64,000 nucleotides of DNA from Microbacterium proteolyticum (GCF_014192415.1 NZ_JACHXY010000002.1:186001-250000), one strand, 5' to 3'; positions 10,317 to 20,525 are shown, counted from the first letter of the stretch. The notes: generated by a model from the sequence alone, not told the origin. Made by a program: numbers and translations.

Positions 10317-10350
10317 ACGAAGGGCGCCGGGAGAACCCGACGCCCTTCGT
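10317..10350 (-). terminator. Terminator downstream of rpsD
   Basis: A 10-bp perfect stem (10317-10326 with 10341-10350), extended inside the loop by a short ggg/ccc pair, lies 12 bases past the rpsD stop. It would separate rpsD from the small helical-protein gene. Confidence 0.7.
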
Positions 10351-10362
10351 TGCTCGCTGGGA

Positions 10363-10992
10363 TCAGCGGGCGGCGTAGTACTCGACGACGAGCTGCACGT
10401 CACAGGTGACGGGCACCTCGGCGCGCTTGGGACGACGGAGCAGGCGGGCCTGCAGCGTCGAGAGGTCGACCTCGAGGTAGCCCGGAACGGGGGGCAGAAC
10501 CTCGGCGTGACCACCGGCGGCGGCGACCTGGAAGGGCTCGAGACCCTCGCTCTTGCTCTTGACGTGGATCAGCTGACCGGCCTTGACGCGGAACGACGGG
10601 CGGTCCACCAGCTGGCCGTCGACCATGATGTGGCGGTGCACGACGAGCTGGCGAGCCTGCGCGGTGGTGCGGGCGAAGCCCGAACGCACGACGAGGGCGT
10701 CCAGACGCATCTCGAGCAGCTCGACCAGGTTCTCACCGGTCAGGCCGTCGGTGCGGCGGGCCTCGTTGAACGCGATGCGCAGCTGCTTCTCGCGGATGCC
10801 GTACTGCTCGCGCAGACGCTGCTTCTCACGGAGACGGACGGCGTAGTCGCTGTCGGCCTTGCGCTTGGTGCGGCCGTGCTCGCCGGGAGCGTAGGGACGC
10901 TTCTCGAGGTAGCGGGCGGCCTTGGGGGTGAGTGCGACGCCGAGGGCGCGCGACAGACGCACCTTGCGGCGGTCCTGAGACTTCGTGGTCAC
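10363..10992 (-). CDS. rpsD: 30S ribosomal protein S4
   Basis: Primary 16S rRNA-binding protein of the small subunit; 209 aa, standard length for the zinc-free form. It has the N-terminal domain (KVRLSRALGVALTPKAARYLEKRPY) and an S4 RNA-binding domain (MRLDALVVRSGFARTTAQARQLVVH). The start is GTG at 10992, preceded by GAAGGAG six bases upstream. It stands alone in a 188-base gap from rarA. A weak promoter-like TAGCAT sits at 11147-11142 on the minus strand, leaving a leader of about 140 bases. Confidence 0.97.
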   Translation of the reverse strand: MTTKSQDRRKVRLSRALGVALTPKAARYLEKRPYAPGEHGRTKRKADSDYAVRLREKQRLREQYGIREKQLRIAFNEARRTDGLTGENLVELLEMRLDALVVRSGFARTTAQARQLVVHRHIMVDGQLVDRPSFRVKAGQLIHVKSKSEGLEPFQVAAAGGHAEVLPPVPGYLEVDLSTLQARLLRRPKRAEVPVTCDVQLVVEYYAAR

Positions 10993-11179
10993 GAAGTTCT
11001 CCTTCCGATGACGTGGCCGCGCCTTTCACGGCTCACGGGCGTATCGCCCCCTTCCGCCCGATCCGAAGCGCACGCCGGGGCGCACCGGAAGGTGATCACA
11101 GAAAGGAGGGGATGCCCGAAAACCCTGTTTCGAGCCGGTTCATGCTATCAGAGCCCACCGAGAGACCCCGGTGCGCGGC

Positions 11180-12586
11180 TCAGGTGCCGTCGAGGATGCG
11201 TCGGATCTTCTCGAGACGCGCCGACACGTCGCGCTCGGCGCCATGGTTCGTCGGCTCGTAGTATCGGCGACCGCGCAGCTCGTCGGGGAGATACTGCTGC
11301 GTGACGATGCCGATCTCGCTGTCGTGGGCGTACTTGTATCCCTTGCCGTGGCCGAGACGCTTCGCCCCGGGGTAGTGCGCGTCGCGCAGGTGCATCGGTA
11401 CGCGGCCGAAGCCGCCCGCCCGTACGTCGGCGATCGCGGCATTGATGGCGTTGTAGGCGGCGTTCGACTTCGCGGTCGTGGCGAGGTAGACGGTCGCCTC
11501 GGCGAGCGGGATGCGCCCCTCGGGCATGCCGATGAACGCCACGGCATCGGCGGCGGCGACCGCGATCTGCAACGCCTGGGGGTCGGCCATGCCGATGTCT
11601 TCGGCAGCGGAGATGACGAGGCGCCGCGCGATGAACCGCGGGTCCTCCCCCGCCTCGATCATGCGCGCGAGGTAGTGGATCGCGGCATCCGGGTCGGATC
11701 CCCGCACCGACTTGATGAACGCACTGATGACGTCGTAGTGCTCGTCGCCCTGCCGGTCGTAGCGCAGCAGGGCGCGGTCGACGGCCTGGGCGATGTGATC
11801 GGCCGTGATGACAGTGGTAGGCGCGGTGCCGTCACCGGCATCCGAGTCGTCGTCCTCGTCGGTGTCGTCCGGCTCATCGAGGGAGGGTGCCGGTGCCGCC
11901 GCATCGAGGTCGCCCGCGACGGCCGCCGCCGCCTCGAGGGCGGTCAGCGCGCGCCGGGCGTCTCCGGATGCGAGGCGAACCAGGGCGGCGCGGGCGTCGT
12001 CGTCGAGCTCGACCCGGCCGGCCAGGCCCCGCGGGTCGCGCACGGCGCGGTCGACGAGCGCTCCCAGGTCGTCGTCACCGAGCGGTCGCAGGGTCAGCAG
12101 GAGGGAGCGCGACAACAGCGGCGAGATGACCGAGAAAGAGGGATTCTCGGTCGTCGCGGCGATGAGCACGACCCACCCGTTCTCGACGCCCGGCAGCAGC
12201 GCGTCCTGCTGGGCCTTGGTGAAGCGGTGGATCTCGTCGAGGAACAGGATGGTCGACTGCCCGTAGAGATCCCGCTGCGTCAGGGCTTCTTGCATGACCT
12301 CGCGCACGTCTTTGACGCCCGCCGTGATCGCCGACAGCTCCACGAACCGCCGCCCCGATGACCGGGCGATCGCCTGGGCGAGCGTGGTCTTGCCCGTGCC
12401 GGGCGGGCCCCACAGGATGACGGAGACGGCGGAAACGGATGCCGAGGAGTCGGTCGTGGCGAGGGTGACCAGCGGCGAACCGGGACGCAGCAGATGCCCC
12501 TGCCCGGCGACCTCGTCGAGGCTCACGGGCCGCATGCGCACGGCGAGCGGCGTCTGGCCCTGGAAGAGCGCCGAAGAAGGGGTCAC
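11180..12586 (-). CDS. rarA: Replication-associated recombination protein RarA (MgsA), AAA+ ATPase
   Basis: Clamp-loader-like AAA+ protein acting at stalled replication forks. The 468-aa sequence starts with [21 protein letters not shown], has Walker [14 protein letters not shown] and Walker B LFLDEIHR, then the C-terminal tetramerisation region ([30 protein letters not shown]). An acidic insertion ([17 protein letters not shown]) between the AAA+ lid and the C-terminal domain is unusual but lies where family length varies. Divergent from the following plus-strand genes across a 128-base gap. Confidence 0.95.
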   Translation of the reverse strand: MTPSSALFQGQTPLAVRMRPVSLDEVAGQGHLLRPGSPLVTLATTDSSASVSAVSVILWGPPGTGKTTLAQAIARSSGRRFVELSAITAGVKDVREVMQEALTQRDLYGQSTILFLDEIHRFTKAQQDALLPGVENGWVVLIAATTENPSFSVISPLLSRSLLLTLRPLGDDDLGALVDRAVRDPRGLAGRVELDDDARAALVRLASGDARRALTALEAAAAVAGDLDAAAPAPSLDEPDDTDEDDDSDAGDGTAPTTVITADHIAQAVDRALLRYDRQGDEHYDVISAFIKSVRGSDPDAAIHYLARMIEAGEDPRFIARRLVISAAEDIGMADPQALQIAVAAADAVAFIGMPEGRIPLAEATVYLATTAKSNAAYNAINAAIADVRAGGFGRVPMHLRDAHYPGAKRLGHGKGYKYAHDSEIGIVTQQYLPDELRGRRYYEPTNHGAERDVSARLEKIRRILDGT

Positions 12587-12714
12587 CGCTCCAGGCTAAC
12601 CGGGGGCTCCGACAACGGACCCGTCTTCGCGGGCACCGTGCGGTGGGAAGCCGCCGGGGCGGCGGGCGTGATGTTTGTAGGATCGACGAGTCCGGACGGG
12701 CAGAGGAGGTCGAT

Positions 12715-13011
12715 GTGGCGACGCGCGGAAACGACCGGCAGACGCGGGAGCAGCGGGAACGTGCTCGCGCATACCAGGCGCGGCTCGAGCTGCACCAACG
12801 GCAGGGACGCCGGCGCACGCGCGACAACGCGATCGCGCTCGTCGTGGGCCTCGTGGTCATCCTGGGAGCGGTCGGCGCGCAGACGGCCTACTTCGTCGCG
12901 GGACCCGGAACACCCGAGCCGCTGCCGACGTCGACCCCCGGCCAGAGCGCCCCCGCGACCGATGCGCCGGCGACTCCGGCGCCGGATGCCACGGAGTCCA
13001 CGGCACCTTGA
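12715..13011 (+). CDS. Small single-pass membrane protein
   Basis: 98 aa, start GTG at 12715 behind GAGGAGG with 5-base spacing; a longer frame upstream has no ribosome-binding site. Layout: a charged N-terminal helix rich in Arg/Gln/Glu (about 1-40), one membrane helix (ALVVGLVVILGAVGAQTAYFV), then a Pro/Ala/Thr-rich tail likely outside the membrane. No catalytic motif is visible. It precedes the DUF349 gene on the same strand by about 80 bases, a pairing seen in related actinobacteria. Function unknown. Confidence 0.75.
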   Translation: MATRGNDRQTREQRERARAYQARLELHQRQGRRRTRDNAIALVVGLVVILGAVGAQTAYFVAGPGTPEPLPTSTPGQSAPATDAPATPAPDATESTAP

Positions 13012-13092
13012 TCCTGTGTCGGCGGCGCGGCTCGTACTAGGCTCGGAGGGTCCTTCTCCCCCAGGCGGCTCTGCCGCGATGAGGTGCTATCC

Positions 13093-14832
13093 GTGTCTTC
13101 CGCTTCCACCCCCGAGACCTCCGACCCGCGCGACGCCGCGAGTGACGCCGAGGCCGACGCTTCTTCCCCGAACGAGGTGCAGACCGACGACGTCTCCACC
13201 GCCGATGGTCAGACTGCGCCGGTCGCCGACGACGCGGATGCCGCGGGCGAACCCGACGCGGTGCCCGACGTCGATCCGAGCGCGGAGGCCGAGCCCGCCG
13301 CGGCCGACGAGGCCGGCGCTGAGACCGTCGAGGCCGAGTCCGACACTGCTGACGAGTCCGTCGCCGACGAGTCCGCCGCCGATGCGGAGACCGTCGCCGT
13401 CGAGTCCGAGCCCGTCGAGACGGAGTCTGCCGTAGGCACCGAGCCCGTCGCTGATGCAGAGGCCCCTGCTGACGAGCCCGTCGCCGAGGCCGATGCCGCG
13501 GAGGGTGCCGAGACGGTGTCCGCCGCGCCCTCCCCCGCGCAGCCCGCGGCCCGCCCCGGCCCGCGTCTGCCCGGACCGCCCCCCGGTGCGACGGCGTCGA
13601 AGACCACGACCCCGCCGTGGGGACGCGTCGACGACGACGGCACCGTGTCGGTTCGTGAGGGAGACGACTGGCGCGAGGTCGGTCAGTACCCCGACGGCAC
13701 GCCCGCCGAGGCCCTCGCGTACTACCAGCGCAAGTTCTCCGACCTGGCCGGCGAGGTCACGCTGATCGAGACCCGTCACCGCCGCGGCGGTGCGTCGGCA
13801 TCCGATCTGCGCTCCACCGCCAAGACGCTGCGCGCCAAACTCGACGGTGCTGCCGCCGTGGGCGACCTGGCCGCCCTCATCGCCCGCGTCGACGCCCTCA
13901 CCGCCGAGCTCGCCGAAGCCAGCGAGACCGAGGCCGTCGCCGCCAAGCAGGCGAGCGAAGAGGCCGTGCGCGAGCGCACCGCGATCGTCGAAGAGGCCGA
14001 GGCCCTCGCGGCACGCGACCCGCAGAGCGTGCAGTGGAAGCAGATGACGGCCGACATGACGGCGCTCTTCGACCGGTGGCAGGCGCACCAGCAGAACGGC
14101 CCGCGCCTGTCGAAGTCGACCGCCCAGCAGCTGTGGCGTCGGTTCCGTGACGCGCGCGCCACGGTCGACCGCCACCGCCGCGAGTTCTTCTCGTCACTCG
14201 ACGAGACGCACAAGTCGGCACGCGAGGCCAAGACACGTCTCGTCGAGCGTGCCGAGGCACTCGCTCCGCGCGGCGAAGACGGAATCAACGCCTACCGCGA
14301 CCTCCTCGACGCGTGGAAGGCGTCGGGCCGCGCGGGCCGAAAGGTCGACGACGCGCTGTGGGCGCGATTCAAGGCCGCCGGTGACGCTCTCTACGGGGCG
14401 CGCATCGAGCGTGAGTCCGCCGAGAACGAGGCGTCGAAAGAGAAGATCGAACAGAAGCGCGCGCTTCTCGAAGAGGCTGCCCCGATCGTCGACGAGAAGA
14501 ACCTGGCGACCGCCCGTCAGAAGCTCACCGCGATCCAGCGCCAGTGGGACGAGATCGGACGCATCTTCCCGCGCGACAAGGAGCGCACACTCGACGACGA
14601 GCTGCGAAAGATCGAGCAGAGCGTGCGCACGCGCGAAGACGCCGACTGGAAGCGCAACGACCCCGAGCAGAAGGCGCGTGCCAACGACATGACGCGTCAG
14701 CTGACCGACGCGATCGACAAGCTCGAGGCCGAGGTCGCCGAGGCCGAAGCCCGCGGCGACAAGCGCGCCGCGGCGCAGGCGAAGGAGGCCCTCGAGGCCC
14801 GTCGTACCTGGCTGCGTGCCCTCGGCGGCTGA
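13093..14832 (+). CDS. DUF349-domain protein
   Basis: 579 aa. Roughly residues 1-150 are extremely acidic and Ala/Glu/Asp-rich with degenerate repeats (VEAES, DESVADES); residues 150-190 are Pro-rich; from about 180 onward come repeated DUF349 helical units, each with a W-x-x-x-G or W-x-x-F signature (DRWQAHQQNG, LWRRFRDA, LLDAWKASGRAG, ALWARFKAAGD). DUF349 proteins are predicted long coiled helices; in E. coli the YfbU-linked HflP-like members are poorly understood, so no function is claimed. The GTG at 13093 was preferred over one three codons earlier because GAGGTG sits six bases upstream. Confidence 0.85.
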   Translation: MSSASTPETSDPRDAASDAEADASSPNEVQTDDVSTADGQTAPVADDADAAGEPDAVPDVDPSAEAEPAAADEAGAETVEAESDTADESVADESAADAETVAVESEPVETESAVGTEPVADAEAPADEPVAEADAAEGAETVSAAPSPAQPAARPGPRLPGPPPGATASKTTTPPWGRVDDDGTVSVREGDDWREVGQYPDGTPAEALAYYQRKFSDLAGEVTLIETRHRRGGASASDLRSTAKTLRAKLDGAAAVGDLAALIARVDALTAELAEASETEAVAAKQASEEAVRERTAIVEEAEALAARDPQSVQWKQMTADMTALFDRWQAHQQNGPRLSKSTAQQLWRRFRDARATVDRHRREFFSSLDETHKSAREAKTRLVERAEALAPRGEDGINAYRDLLDAWKASGRAGRKVDDALWARFKAAGDALYGARIERESAENEASKEKIEQKRALLEEAAPIVDEKNLATARQKLTAIQRQWDEIGRIFPRDKERTLDDELRKIEQSVRTREDADWKRNDPEQKARANDMTRQLTDAIDKLEAEVAEAEARGDKRAAAQAKEALEARRTWLRALGG

Positions 14833-14895
14833 CCGGTTCTCCACAGGTCCGACGCTCCGGCGTCCTGGGCGACATCGCCCCGTCACACTGGCGGG

Positions 14896-15435
14896 ATGGT
14901 GTCGCCCTTCCTCTTCTTCGCCGACGAGCGTCTCTCCCTCGCCGAACTGTCCGCCGCCTGCCTCGATGGTCTGCTCGTGCCGCTCGGCGAGGGGTTCATG
15001 CCCGCCGACGCGGCCGAGACGCCGTGGATGCGCGCCCGCAGCCTGCTCCCCCTGCTGGGCGAACGGTGGGCGGCCGTGCGCGGCAGCGCAGCGTGGATCC
15101 ATGGGGCGGTGTCGGAGGAACCGACGTCGCACCACGTGCAGCGGGCGGGTCCGACACGTGCGCGGGCTCGTTCCGACGCCCGCACGGTCTTCCACGACGT
15201 GCGTCTCGAACCCGTCGACGTGTGCACGATCGCCGGCGTGCACGTGAGCTCACCCGGACGGACGCTCGTCGACCTCGCGCGTTCCGACGACGCCGCCGAC
15301 CAGGCACTCGCACGCACCTGGGCGCACGCCGATGCGCTCGTGCGCGTCTCGGCTGAGGAGTGGCTCGCACGGCATCCGCGGTTCCCCCACGGGCGACGCG
15401 CGACGGCCCTGCTGACGGGGACTACGACGAGGTGA
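14896..15435 (+). CDS. AbiEi-like antitoxin/transcriptional-regulator family protein, orphan
   Basis: 179 aa. The central segment VDVCTIAGVHVSSPGRTLVDLARS matches the core of type IV toxin-antitoxin AbiEi-like proteins, and AAVRGSAAWIHG matches the preceding strand-helix. No AbiEii nucleotidyltransferase toxin gene is adjacent, so it is an orphan member, which is common in Microbacteriaceae. Its 3' end overlaps the 3' end of the converging rel gene by 14 bases. DNA-binding is inferred from the family; no regulatory target can be named. Confidence 0.7.
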   Translation: MVSPFLFFADERLSLAELSAACLDGLLVPLGEGFMPADAAETPWMRARSLLPLLGERWAAVRGSAAWIHGAVSEEPTSHHVQRAGPTRARARSDARTVFHDVRLEPVDVCTIAGVHVSSPGRTLVDLARSDDAADQALARTWAHADALVRVSAEEWLARHPRFPHGRRATALLTGTTTR

Positions 15436-17671
15436 CGCGATAGACGTCGTAGACGGCGTCGATGCGTCTAACGGCGTTCAGCACGCGATCCAGGTGCACC
15501 GTGTCGCCCATCTCGAAGACGAACTTGCTGAGAGCCAGCCGGTCGTTCGTGGTCGACACGGTCGCCGACAGGATGTTCACGTGGTGCTCGCTGAGCACGC
15601 GCGTCACGTCACTGAGCAGCCCCGAACGATCGAGCGCTTCGACCTGGATCTGCACGAGAAAGACACTCTTCGTGGTCGGTGCCCACTCGACCTCGATCAG
15701 ACGGTCGGGTTCTTCCTTCAGCGCGCGCACGTTCGTGCAGTCGCCACGGTGCACCGAAACGCCGCTTCCACGGGTCACGAATCCGACGATGTCGTCGCCG
15801 GGGACCGGGGTGCAGCACTTCGCCAGCTTCACCAGGATGTCGGGGGCGCCGCGCACGAGCACGCCGGAGTCGCCGCCGCGCGGAGCCCTGCTGCGTCCGA
15901 CGGGGATGTCGATGGGGCCGGTGTTCGTCTCTTCGACGCTGACGAGGGCCGTGACCTTCTCGATCACCGACTGGGTCGAGACGTGTCCCTCACCGACCGC
16001 GGCGTACAGCGCGGAGACGTCCTCGTAGTGGAAGAGCCGTGCGACCTCGGTGAAGGAGTCCTGGCTCATCAGGCGCTGCAGAGGGAGGTTCTGGCGCCGC
16101 ATCGCGCGGGCGATGGAGTCCTTGCCCTGCTCGATCGCCTCTTCGCGGCGCTCCTTCGTGAACCACCCGCGGATCTTGTTGCGCGCGCGGGTGCTCTTGA
16201 CGAAGCCGAGCCAGTCCTGGCTGGGGCCGGCGTCGGGGTTCTTCGAGGTGAAGACCTCGACCACGTCACCGCTCTGCAGAGTCGACTCCAACGGCACCAG
16301 ACGCCCGTTGACCTTCGCACCCATGGTGCGGTGACCGATCTCGGTGTGCACCGCGTACGCGAAGTCGACCGGCGTCGCCCCGGTGGGAAGACCCACGACA
16401 CGGCCCTTGGGGGTGAAGACGTAGACCTCCTTCGCACCGATCTCGAACCGCAGCGAGTCGAGGAACTCCCCCGGGTCGGCGGTCTCGGCCTGCCAGTCGG
16501 AGATGTGGGCGATCCACGCCATGTCGGCGTCGACGGCTTTGGCATCCGATTTCGTGCCGGCCATGCGCTCTTTGTACTTCCAGTGCGCGGCCACACCGAA
16601 TTCAGCCTGCTGGTGCATCTCGTGCGTGCGGATCTGGATCTCGACGGTGCGGCCGCCGGGACCGATCACCGTCGTATGCAGCGACTGGTAGAGGTTGAAC
16701 TTCGGGGTCGCGATGTAGTCCTTGAAGCGCCCGGGCAGCGGCGTCCACCGCGCATGGATCGCGCCGAGAACGGCGTAGCAGTCTCGTACGGTGCCCACCA
16801 GGATGCGGATGCCGATGAGGTCGTAGATGTCGTCGAACTCACGACCTCGTACGACCATCTTCTGGTACACGGAGTACAGCTGCTTCGGCCGACCCATGAC
16901 GCGGCCGCGCACGCGCAGCTCACGCAGATCGGCGTCGACCGCGTCGATGACGTTCTGCACGTACTGCTCGCGCTGCGGGGTGCGTTGCTTGACGAGACTC
17001 TCGATCTCGGCGTAGAGCTTGGGATGCATCACGGCGAACGAGAGGTCTTCGAGTTCGCTCTTGATGGCCTGGATGCCGAGACGGTGCGCGAGCGGCGCAT
17101 AGATCTCGAGCGTCTCGGTGGCCTTCTTCGCCGCCTTGTGCGGGGGCACGAAGCCCCAGGTACGCGCGTTGTGCAGGCGGTCGGCGAGCTTGATCAAGAG
17201 CACCCGGATGTCTTTCGACATCGCCACGATCATCTTGCGGACGGTCTCGGCCTGGGCGCTGTCGCCGTACTTGACCTTGTCGAGCTTGGTGACCCCGTCG
17301 ACCAGCATCGCCACTTCGTCGCCGAAGTCGGCGGCGAGTTCGTCGAGCGGGTAGCCGGTGTCTTCGACCGTGTCGTGCAGCAGGGCGGCGGCGATCGCCT
17401 TGGGGCCGAGGCCGAGCTCGGCGAGGATCTGCGCCACCGCGAGCGGGTGGGTGATGTACGGCTCGCCGCTCTGACGCTTCTGTCCGTCGTGCGCCTTGTC
17501 GGCGACGGCGTACGCCCGCTCGATGATCGCGAGGTCACCCTTGGGGTGATGGGTGCGCACGGTGCGCAGCAGCTTGTCGACGTCGTCGCGGCGCGCGGCG
17601 CGCGAGAAGATACGCGGAACGAGGCGTCGCAGCGACGACGGTGGCGGCGCGGAAGACGTGGTTTCGGTCAT
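15422..17671 (-). CDS. rel: Bifunctional (p)ppGpp synthetase/hydrolase Rel
   Basis: Stringent-response enzyme that makes and degrades (p)ppGpp. Domains in the 749 aa: HD hydrolase (HPLAVAQIL, LLHDTVEDTGY), synthetase with the RFKD motif that marks bifunctional enzymes (PGRFKDYIATPKFNLYQSLH), TGS (VYVFTPKGRVVGLPTGATPVDFAY), a helical/zinc-finger-like region with LVKLAKCCTPVPGDDI, and a C-terminal ACT domain. The ATG at 17671 follows GAGAGG; a GTG two codons earlier overlaps that site. Its stop overlaps the converging AbiEi-like gene. It is separated from secF by a terminator. Confidence 0.96.
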   Translation of the reverse strand: MTETTSSAPPPSSLRRLVPRIFSRAARRDDVDKLLRTVRTHHPKGDLAIIERAYAVADKAHDGQKRQSGEPYITHPLAVAQILAELGLGPKAIAAALLHDTVEDTGYPLDELAADFGDEVAMLVDGVTKLDKVKYGDSAQAETVRKMIVAMSKDIRVLLIKLADRLHNARTWGFVPPHKAAKKATETLEIYAPLAHRLGIQAIKSELEDLSFAVMHPKLYAEIESLVKQRTPQREQYVQNVIDAVDADLRELRVRGRVMGRPKQLYSVYQKMVVRGREFDDIYDLIGIRILVGTVRDCYAVLGAIHARWTPLPGRFKDYIATPKFNLYQSLHTTVIGPGGRTVEIQIRTHEMHQQAEFGVAAHWKYKERMAGTKSDAKAVDADMAWIAHISDWQAETADPGEFLDSLRFEIGAKEVYVFTPKGRVVGLPTGATPVDFAYAVHTEIGHRTMGAKVNGRLVPLESTLQSGDVVEVFTSKNPDAGPSQDWLGFVKSTRARNKIRGWFTKERREEAIEQGKDSIARAMRRQNLPLQRLMSQDSFTEVARLFHYEDVSALYAAVGEGHVSTQSVIEKVTALVSVEETNTGPIDIPVGRSRAPRGGDSGVLVRGAPDILVKLAKCCTPVPGDDIVGFVTRGSGVSVHRGDCTNVRALKEEPDRLIEVEWAPTTKSVFLVQIQVEALDRSGLLSDVTRVLSEHHVNILSATVSTTNDRLALSKFVFEMGDTVHLDRVLNAVRRIDAVYDVYRVTSS

Positions 17672-17720
17672 CGCCACCTCTCCCCTACGGCCGGTCGGTC
17701 AAGTCTACGCCCCGACAGGT

Positions 17721-17747
17721 GAGGCCCCGACATGACGTCGGGGCCTC
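17721..17747. terminator. Terminator downstream of secF
   Basis: Perfect 11-bp stem (17721-17731 with 17737-17747) and a 5-base loop, 34 bases past the secF stop and before rel, which reads in the same direction. It separates the sec operon from rel. Confidence 0.75.
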
Positions 17748-17781
17748 CCCTTCGGACGGGCCCTGTGATGCGGGTCCGGCC

Positions 17782-18768
17782 TCAGGCCGGGACACCCGCC
17801 TTTTCGCGAGCGGCGCGCACGCGGGCATCGCGCTGAGCCACCGGCTTCTCCTTCTCGCGCAGGAGGGCGTACATCGGCACGGCGACGAACAGCGTCGAGT
17901 ACGCCGCGACGATGGTGCCGACGAAAATCGACAGCGAGATGTCGCTCAGCGTGCGGGCACCGAGGGGCACACCGATGAAGAGGATCGCGCCGACCGGCAG
18001 GATCGCGACGACGGTCGTGTTGATCGAGCGGATGAGCGTCTGGTTCGCGGCGAGGTTCACCGACTCCGCGAACGTGCGACCGGAGATCTCGCCGTCTTCC
18101 CTGGTGTTCTCGCGCACCTTGTCGAAGACGACGGTGGTGTCGTACAGCGCGTACGAGAGGATCGTGAGGAAGCCGATGACGGCGGCCGGCGAGATCTCGA
18201 ACCCGAAGACCGCGTACACGCCGATGGTGATGACGAGCACGTCGACGAGGCCGATGATCGCCGCGACGGACATCTTCCACGTGCGGAAGTAGATCGCCAG
18301 GATCAGGAACGTCAGCGCGAGGAAGATCGACAGGCCCCAGAGCGACTGGCGCGTGACGTCGTTGCCCCAGGTCGGGCCGATGAAGGAGTTCGTGATCTCG
18401 GACGACGGCACGTCGTAGGCGGTGGCCAGCGCGGCCGACACGGCCTGCGCCTCGTCGTTGTCGAGCTCGTCGGTCTGTACGCGAACGGCCTGGTCGTTGA
18501 TCGTCGACACGCGCGTGGTGGCGCCCGGGAGCACCGACGCGACGGCCTCGGTCGCGAGGGACTGATCGAGGGATGCCGGGTTCGACACCGTGAACTGCGC
18601 ACCGCCGGTGAATTCGATGGAGAACTGCACCGGGCGGAACAACGGCACGAGGGCTGCGCCGATGACGAGCACCGCGGCGATGATGAACCACAGGCGGCGA
18701 CGCTGCACGAACGGGAAAGAGGTCTTGCCCGAGTAGAGGTCGTTGCCGAGTTGCGTCATGGAGCGCAT
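17782..18768 (-). CDS. secF: Protein translocase subunit SecF
   Basis: Six-TM partner of SecD that uses the proton gradient to help complete protein export through SecYEG. 328 aa; shows the periplasmic P4-type region (IEFTGGAQFTVSN) and the conserved membrane signatures GLVDVLVITIGVYA and YALYDTTVVFDKVREN. The ATG at 18768 shares its first bases with the secD stop (ATGA). The transcript continues from yajC and secD. Confidence 0.96.
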   Translation of the reverse strand: MRSMTQLGNDLYSGKTSFPFVQRRRLWFIIAAVLVIGAALVPLFRPVQFSIEFTGGAQFTVSNPASLDQSLATEAVASVLPGATTRVSTINDQAVRVQTDELDNDEAQAVSAALATAYDVPSSEITNSFIGPTWGNDVTRQSLWGLSIFLALTFLILAIYFRTWKMSVAAIIGLVDVLVITIGVYAVFGFEISPAAVIGFLTILSYALYDTTVVFDKVRENTREDGEISGRTFAESVNLAANQTLIRSINTTVVAILPVGAILFIGVPLGARTLSDISLSIFVGTIVAAYSTLFVAVPMYALLREKEKPVAQRDARVRAAREKAGVPA

Positions 18769-20477
18769 CAGTCGTCTCCCTCCTTCGTGGAGCGGCTATC
18801 GCCGCGGCCGGCGGCGGCGAGTTCGGCCTGCTTGCGTTCAGCGATGGTCTGACGGCGCTGGGCCTCGCCGCGCGAACGCTTGACACGTGACGCGTCGGCG
18901 ACGGGAGCGCGGAACTGCGCGCGACCGCGATAGACGGCTCCCAGCGCGTGGGGGTCCATGCCGCAGAGCGGGTGGCCGGAGCCGAAGAACCGGGTGCGGG
19001 CCAGCAGCTGCATGACCGGGTGGGTGAAGAGGATGAAGATCAGGATGTCGATCGCGGTCGTCAGGCCCAGCGTGAACGCGAAGCCCTTCACCGTGGCATC
19101 CGCGAGGATGTACAGCACGACGGCCGCGAGGATGTTGATCGACTTGGAGATGTAGATCGTGCGCTTCGCGCGAGCCCAGCCGTCTTCGACCGCGGCCGTG
19201 ATCGACTTGCCGTCGCGCAGCTCGTCTCGGATGCGTTCGAAGTAGACGATGAACGAGTCGGCCGTGAAGCCGATCGTGACGATCAAGCCCGCGACGCCGG
19301 CGAGCGAGAGCCGGAATCCGGCGCGCCACGCGAGGATGCACAACGCCACGTAGGTCAGCACCGCCATCACACCGAGCGAGGCGATGATCACCGTGCCGAG
19401 CGCGCGGTAGACGATCAGCGAGTAGATCGCGACCAAGCCCAGTCCGATGAGGCCGGCGATGAAGCCGACCTGCAGCTGCTGCGATCCGAGGGTGGCCGAG
19501 ACCGTGTCGGAGCTGACGACGGTGAAGCTCAACGGCAGGGCGCCGTACTTCAGCTGGTCGGCGAGGGCCTTGGAAGACTCTTGCGTGAAGCTCCCGGTGA
19601 TGCTCGGGCGACCGTCGAGGATGGTGCCCTGCATGACGGGTGCTGACAGCACCGAACCATCGAGCACGAAGGCGAACTGGTTCAGGGGCGCCTGCTGTGC
19701 GACGAGGCGCTGGCTGATCTGACCGAAGGTCTCTGTGCCCTGGTCGTTGAAGACGAGGTTCACGGCCCAGCGGCCCGTGTTCTGCTCCTGGCCGTTGGTC
19801 GCGTCGACGATGTCGGTGCCGTTGAGCTCGACGGGGCCGAGGATGTACTTGCCGCCGTCGTCGACACCGCACGTGATCAGGGGCTGGTCGGCCGGCGCCT
19901 GCGAGGGGTTCGACGGCGGGTTGGCGCAGTCGTACGCGAGGAACTGCGCCTGCAGCGCCGGCGTGATGTACGCGGGGTCGCTGGCGTTCGTCGGAGCGGC
20001 GGTCGGGGTGGACGGCAGTGCGGGGTCGGGCGTGGGGTACGGCGTGGATGTGCCGTCGGCGCCGACGAACGAGGTGCCCTGCGCGCCGGTGAACAGCACG
20101 GGGCGCAACTGCAGCTGCGCGGAGCTCTGGATGCGCTCGCGCGTCGCCTCGTCGGCTTGACCGGGGATCTGCACGACGATGTTGCGGCCACCCTCGGTCG
20201 CGACGTCGGTCTCACCGACACCCGAGGCGTCGACGCGCTGCCGGATGATCGTGACGGCCTGCTCCAGCTGTTCGCTGTCGGGCGCGGCGCCGTCGGTGGT
20301 CTGGGCCTGGAGGATGATCTGGGTACCGCCCTGGAGGTCCAGGGCGAGATCGGGGGTCCAGGAGCTGGCGTTGAAGGTGTACACACCGAGGGCGTTGATG
20401 CCGAACAGCACGCCGGTGATGGCGAGCAGTCCGGTCAATACGCGCCAGGCATGACGGACGGGAGTCGAGGGCGCCAC
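18768..20477 (-). CDS. secD: Protein translocase subunit SecD
   Basis: 569 aa, GTG start. N-terminal TM, large extracytoplasmic region with the LDLQGGTQIIL signature, a Pro/Thr/Ala-rich insertion (around PTPDPALPSTPTAAPTNAS) within that region, then five TMs with the SecD/RND motifs GLIVTIGFTADSFIVYFERIRDE. Works with SecF and YajC. Ends in a charged tail rich in RGEAQRRQ. Overlaps secF by one base and lies 48 bases after yajC. Confidence 0.96.
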   Translation of the reverse strand: MAPSTPVRHAWRVLTGLLAITGVLFGINALGVYTFNASSWTPDLALDLQGGTQIILQAQTTDGAAPDSEQLEQAVTIIRQRVDASGVGETDVATEGGRNIVVQIPGQADEATRERIQSSAQLQLRPVLFTGAQGTSFVGADGTSTPYPTPDPALPSTPTAAPTNASDPAYITPALQAQFLAYDCANPPSNPSQAPADQPLITCGVDDGGKYILGPVELNGTDIVDATNGQEQNTGRWAVNLVFNDQGTETFGQISQRLVAQQAPLNQFAFVLDGSVLSAPVMQGTILDGRPSITGSFTQESSKALADQLKYGALPLSFTVVSSDTVSATLGSQQLQVGFIAGLIGLGLVAIYSLIVYRALGTVIIASLGVMAVLTYVALCILAWRAGFRLSLAGVAGLIVTIGFTADSFIVYFERIRDELRDGKSITAAVEDGWARAKRTIYISKSINILAAVVLYILADATVKGFAFTLGLTTAIDILIFILFTHPVMQLLARTRFFGSGHPLCGMDPHALGAVYRGRAQFRAPVADASRVKRSRGEAQRRQTIAERKQAELAAAGRGDSRSTKEGDD

Positions 20478-20525
20478 GGAGTCGGCTTTCTGTGCGGCGG
20501 TGAACGAGAAGGAGAGGGAGGGCGA

